64,000 nucleotides of DNA, taken from the NCBI GenBank assembly GCA_037447655.1, contig JBBHKE010001591.1, forward strand, positions 143,725-207,724, given 5' to 3'. The stretch's first letter is position 1. Each line of letters begins with the position of its first letter. Source of the stretch: Zygnema cylindricum. Lineage: Eukaryota > Streptophyta > Zygnematophyceae > Zygnematales > Zygnemataceae. The position numbers and the translations under genes are program-made. The notes under the pieces are model-generated. The model did not search any database and had not been told where the DNA came from. It worked only from the letters and a program-made list of their open reading frames with translations. Below, piece after piece: positions 61,501 to 64,000 of the stretch.

Positions 61501-64000
61501 GAAAGTTTCGAAACAATTTCTCAAGTTGCACCAATTTCAAGAAATTTGCAAATTATTTAGAAAATAAATGCCTGTTTAACTGGTGAAACTCACTCATGAA
61601 ATAGGGTGCAATACGAGGTGGCATTTTCCCACCACAATTTTTTTCTCAGTTTGGTTTGTAAAATTTCTTACATGAGAAATTTCTTAAAAATCATAAATAA
61701 TATAAAAACAAAAAAACCTCACTTTGGACACATCGAAACTCGTCTTTTTGGTTGTTATATCCCTCTTCACATATACATTCCCATTTGTCCGAAGTTTTTT
61801 CCGTACAAGTCCCATATCCTCCACAGGATCCGCCCATTTCGGGTGCGGAAGAATTACAAAAATTAACGCATACGGAAAGATTTTTTTGAGTTCCGATTGA
61901 ACAAGAATTGTTCTTTGCATTTAAAATACAATTTCCTTGAAAACTATTACCCCACGTCCCGTCATTTTGAAGAAATTGTGGACAAATTTCGATTTTTTTA
62001 TTATAAACACCAACAGGTCCTGTAAAGAAGTTATTATGGAAGTCCATTTGGATGACTGAGTAGGTTAAGTCAAATATAAGTTCTCCTGTTAAAAAATTGT
62101 TGCTTATGGATCTGCAAAAAAAATGAAATATAAAGCAAAAACCAAAGGTCAGTCGATGATGCGATTGACAACAAAACTTTGGACATTACAAACCAAAATT
62201 GCATTTTAGGAAAATTGGAGATTGAAACTTGCACATTGATTATTGGACACTACACCGCGAATCGTTATTAGCGTTGAGAAATTATTAGTGTAAAGAAAAA
62301 ATTAGCCTCATTCATTCTAATTTAGTGCCAGGAGACGTGGCAGATTATGGTCCACGTCCTTAAATAGTGTAGTTTATTCTATTTAAGGTATTAATGTCAA
62401 AATTTTGGGGTGCCGATATAGAGTTCATAACGCTAATAACGATTCGCGGTGTACTGTAGAAACTGGACATTGTATTTGGAGATTAAAAATTGGAGATTGG
62501 TATTGGTACATTGGAACTTGGACATTGGATATCGAAACTATTCATTGAAATAAGGGATCAAACATTGGAGATTGCACATTGAAAAATGGACATTAGAGAT
62601 TGGAAATTGGAAAACGGACATTAGATTTGTAGATTAATAAATTTGGAAACTGAAAATTGACAATGACATTTGACATATAAAATCAAACTTTTCACATCTG
62701 AAAAACGTTTTGCATTTTCAAGTAAGAAAAAGACACATATAATTACTTCATGATAACACACATTAAAAAAATCGTATAATATACACAAAAGGACAGAAAA
62801 ACTGGCATATAAAAGATAACTCTAATTCCAATCCACACAAATTGAATTATGTAAAAAAAGAAAAAAACTTACAAATTAAAAAGATTTGTCAAGTTTGCCA
62901 TTGAAGCAGGGATCGGACCAACAAATTGATTATCCGAAAGAAGCCTACAAAGACACAATTTTTTTGTTCCTTTCGGTCAGTATTTAAAAGCTTCATTTTC
63001 ACTTTCCAAAAACATTTTCCTTTCTAAGTATGTATGGATATAGTAGAATACATCAAGTTTTTTTATTAATTTTAAAATGCAGGTTTGCTGACAATTTCTC
63101 GTCTTCTTTAAGAATCGTCATCCTTTTCAGTTATATTATTTGTTCAAACTTCCTGATGTTATTTCATCCATTCACATTTAAAAAAAAACTTCAACCGAAA
63201 AACGAAAAAAGGAAAGAGGTTGCCAAATTAAAATGTACACACCACTTTCTAAAAAAAAGACAACCGTAAAAACCAGAAAACTTAACAAAAAAGAGGGAAA
63301 TAACCTTAAATGATATACATCTTTAAAAGAAAAATGCAAATCTATTATCGCTGTCATTCTGAACACCGGGTCGCTGCTCTTATAAATAATTTACATGTAT
63401 TAGACTAGTATGCGTTAATGTAGATATGTATAGATATATAGAGAACTATACAGACAGACAGAGAGAGAGGGAGAGAGAGAGAGGGGGAGCGGGAGGGGAG
63501 ATGCAAACGTATATGTATATGGAGAAAAAAAAAACTCACAAAGTGGCAATTTGTTCCAAATTGCCGATATTGTCCGGAATGGTTCCACTCAACTGGTTGT
63601 GACTCACATCCCTGAAAAAAAACAACGAAAACAACAATAATAATAAGAATAATAATCATAATAATAATTAAAAATGTAAAATCAAACCATGTTTAGCTGA
63701 CCAATTTTCATCTTATTCCTCTCCTCTTTTTTGTCAAAGACATTTTTTTATGTTTTCTCCCACACATTGTACTTTTCAGGGAAGAAGAGGTTGACTTTCT
63801 TAAAATTCAACAGAGAGGGGGGGGGAGAGAGAGAACATCATCTCAATCTACTAAATACATAAATGAGTAAGAAAAAAAACAAAAAAAAAAAAAACTCACA
63901 AAGCACTTCCAGAAAGGCGTAACTTTGGGAGGTCGCAGATGTAGGAGGGGAAGGGGCCGGAAAGCTTGTTCCCATGGAGATCCCTGGGAGACAGAGGGGG
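58518..64000 (-). CDS. LRR / EGF-like / proline-rich surface protein, 3' part
   Basis: The gene continues past the right edge. Exons: 63900-63983, 63540-63611, 62873-62944, 61723-62111, 61594-61644, 61096-61152, 60620-60673, 58879-58923, 58518-58573 (stop TAA). All join in phase. The right-hand exons are plant-type LRRs: DVSHNQLSGTIPDNIGNL and LLSDNQFVGPIPASM are exact 72-base, 24-residue, phase-2 units. Exon 61723-62111 ends the LRR array (TGELIFDLT, NNFFTGPVGV) and encodes a cysteine-rich EGF-like module (CVNFC, GSCGGYGTC, WECICEEGY). Four small phase-1 exons follow; three give a Pro/Ser linker (PPPPPSPPPSPSSS, LLSPPESQSPSS, SVPPPSSAPQSQ). The last encodes SCFLTLLIIGVLSTLTFF and stops: a hydrophobic tail that could be a GPI signal or a tail anchor. 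No kinase domain follows. Function is unknown; extracellular recognition or wall association is inference. Confidence 0.78.
59330..60611. repeat. GTGACGTGACA satellite-like region in an LRR-gene intron
   Basis: Variants of GTGACGTGACATGACA, ATGATGTGGC (59797-59850) and GTGAGGTGAT fill most of the interval, with a unique patch at about 60070-60340. The region is TGAC-rich on the plus strand. It ends only about 10 bases before a coding exon (60620-60673), whose splice donor side faces it. Confidence 0.9.
60436..60600. repeat. Three copies of a 55-bp unit
   Basis: The unit containing GTATAGGTGAGCTAGCACAA recurs at 60454, 60509 and 60564, exactly 55 bases apart and nearly identical. This is a young array inside the TGAC-rich region. 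Confidence 0.92.
62251..62453. mobile_element. TA-flanked inverted-repeat MITE, 203 bp, in an LRR-gene intron
   Basis: The ends TACACCGCGAATCGTTATTA and its mirror at 62434-62453 are perfect, and pairing extends to 25 bases (62251-62275 and 62429-62453), ending at TA. It is the best-preserved and probably youngest member of the four-copy family. Confidence 0.88.

Noticed and set aside
63305-63358. A 54-base in-phase candidate exon between two LRR exons
   Set aside because: It fits splice phase, but its residues break the 24-residue LRR register, which is perfect when it is skipped.
1-64000. tRNA, rRNA, CRISPR array, operon or bacterial elements
   Set aside because: None seen. All genes are spliced eukaryotic genes; the short repeats lack the regular spacers of a CRISPR array.

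Overview
The window is nuclear DNA of a eukaryote with many long, GT-AG-spliced introns. It is AT-rich and full of microsatellites and small transposons. The gene set points to the green plant lineage, most likely a streptophyte alga or land plant. The evidence is a two-LOV-domain phototropin with the plant-type DFD kinase motif, the carboxyl end of a RABF2-like RAB5 GTPase, 72-base one-repeat-per-exon plant-type LRR exons, and TTTAGGG-like motifs. Species cannot be decided from this window. All exon models below were read by eye from homology, splice sites and intron phase; none was computed.

Layout. 1-2.1 kb: a 1.5-kb GATAATTAGATT minisatellite with small tandem duplications. 2.1-2.3 kb: one weak short coding candidate. 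3.8-6.7 kb (+): the first four exons of an RTEL1-type XPD-family DNA helicase, which stop inside a CT microsatellite. 7.7-9.3 kb (+): the last three exons of a RAB5 GTPase whose first half is absent. 12.0-26.5 kb (-): a large AAA ATPase gene with about 20 exons and two AAA modules. 29.4-41.0 kb (-): phototropin, 19 exons, 847 codons, phase-consistent throughout. 41-46.5 kb: a transposon graveyard. 46.5-55.2 kb (-): ELP1, the Elongator scaffold, 7 exons, 1540 codons. 55.2-58.5 kb: nested small transposons. 58.5-64.0 kb (-): an LRR/EGF-like/proline-rich surface protein with a hydrophobic carboxyl tail; its 5' part lies beyond the right edge.

The genes are independent housekeeping and signalling genes rather than a cluster: genome maintenance (RTEL1), endosomal traffic (RAB5), blue-light sensing (phototropin), tRNA wobble modification (ELP1) and cell surface (LRR protein). 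No single exotic system is visible.

The most informative observations concern structure. They are a broken RTEL1/RAB5 junction in a CT microsatellite; four families of short inverted-repeat transposons with exact target-site duplications, including nested insertions with readable empty sites; an AAA gene with two GC-AG donors and two incomplete ATPase exons; and an unusual LRR-EGF-proline-tail architecture.
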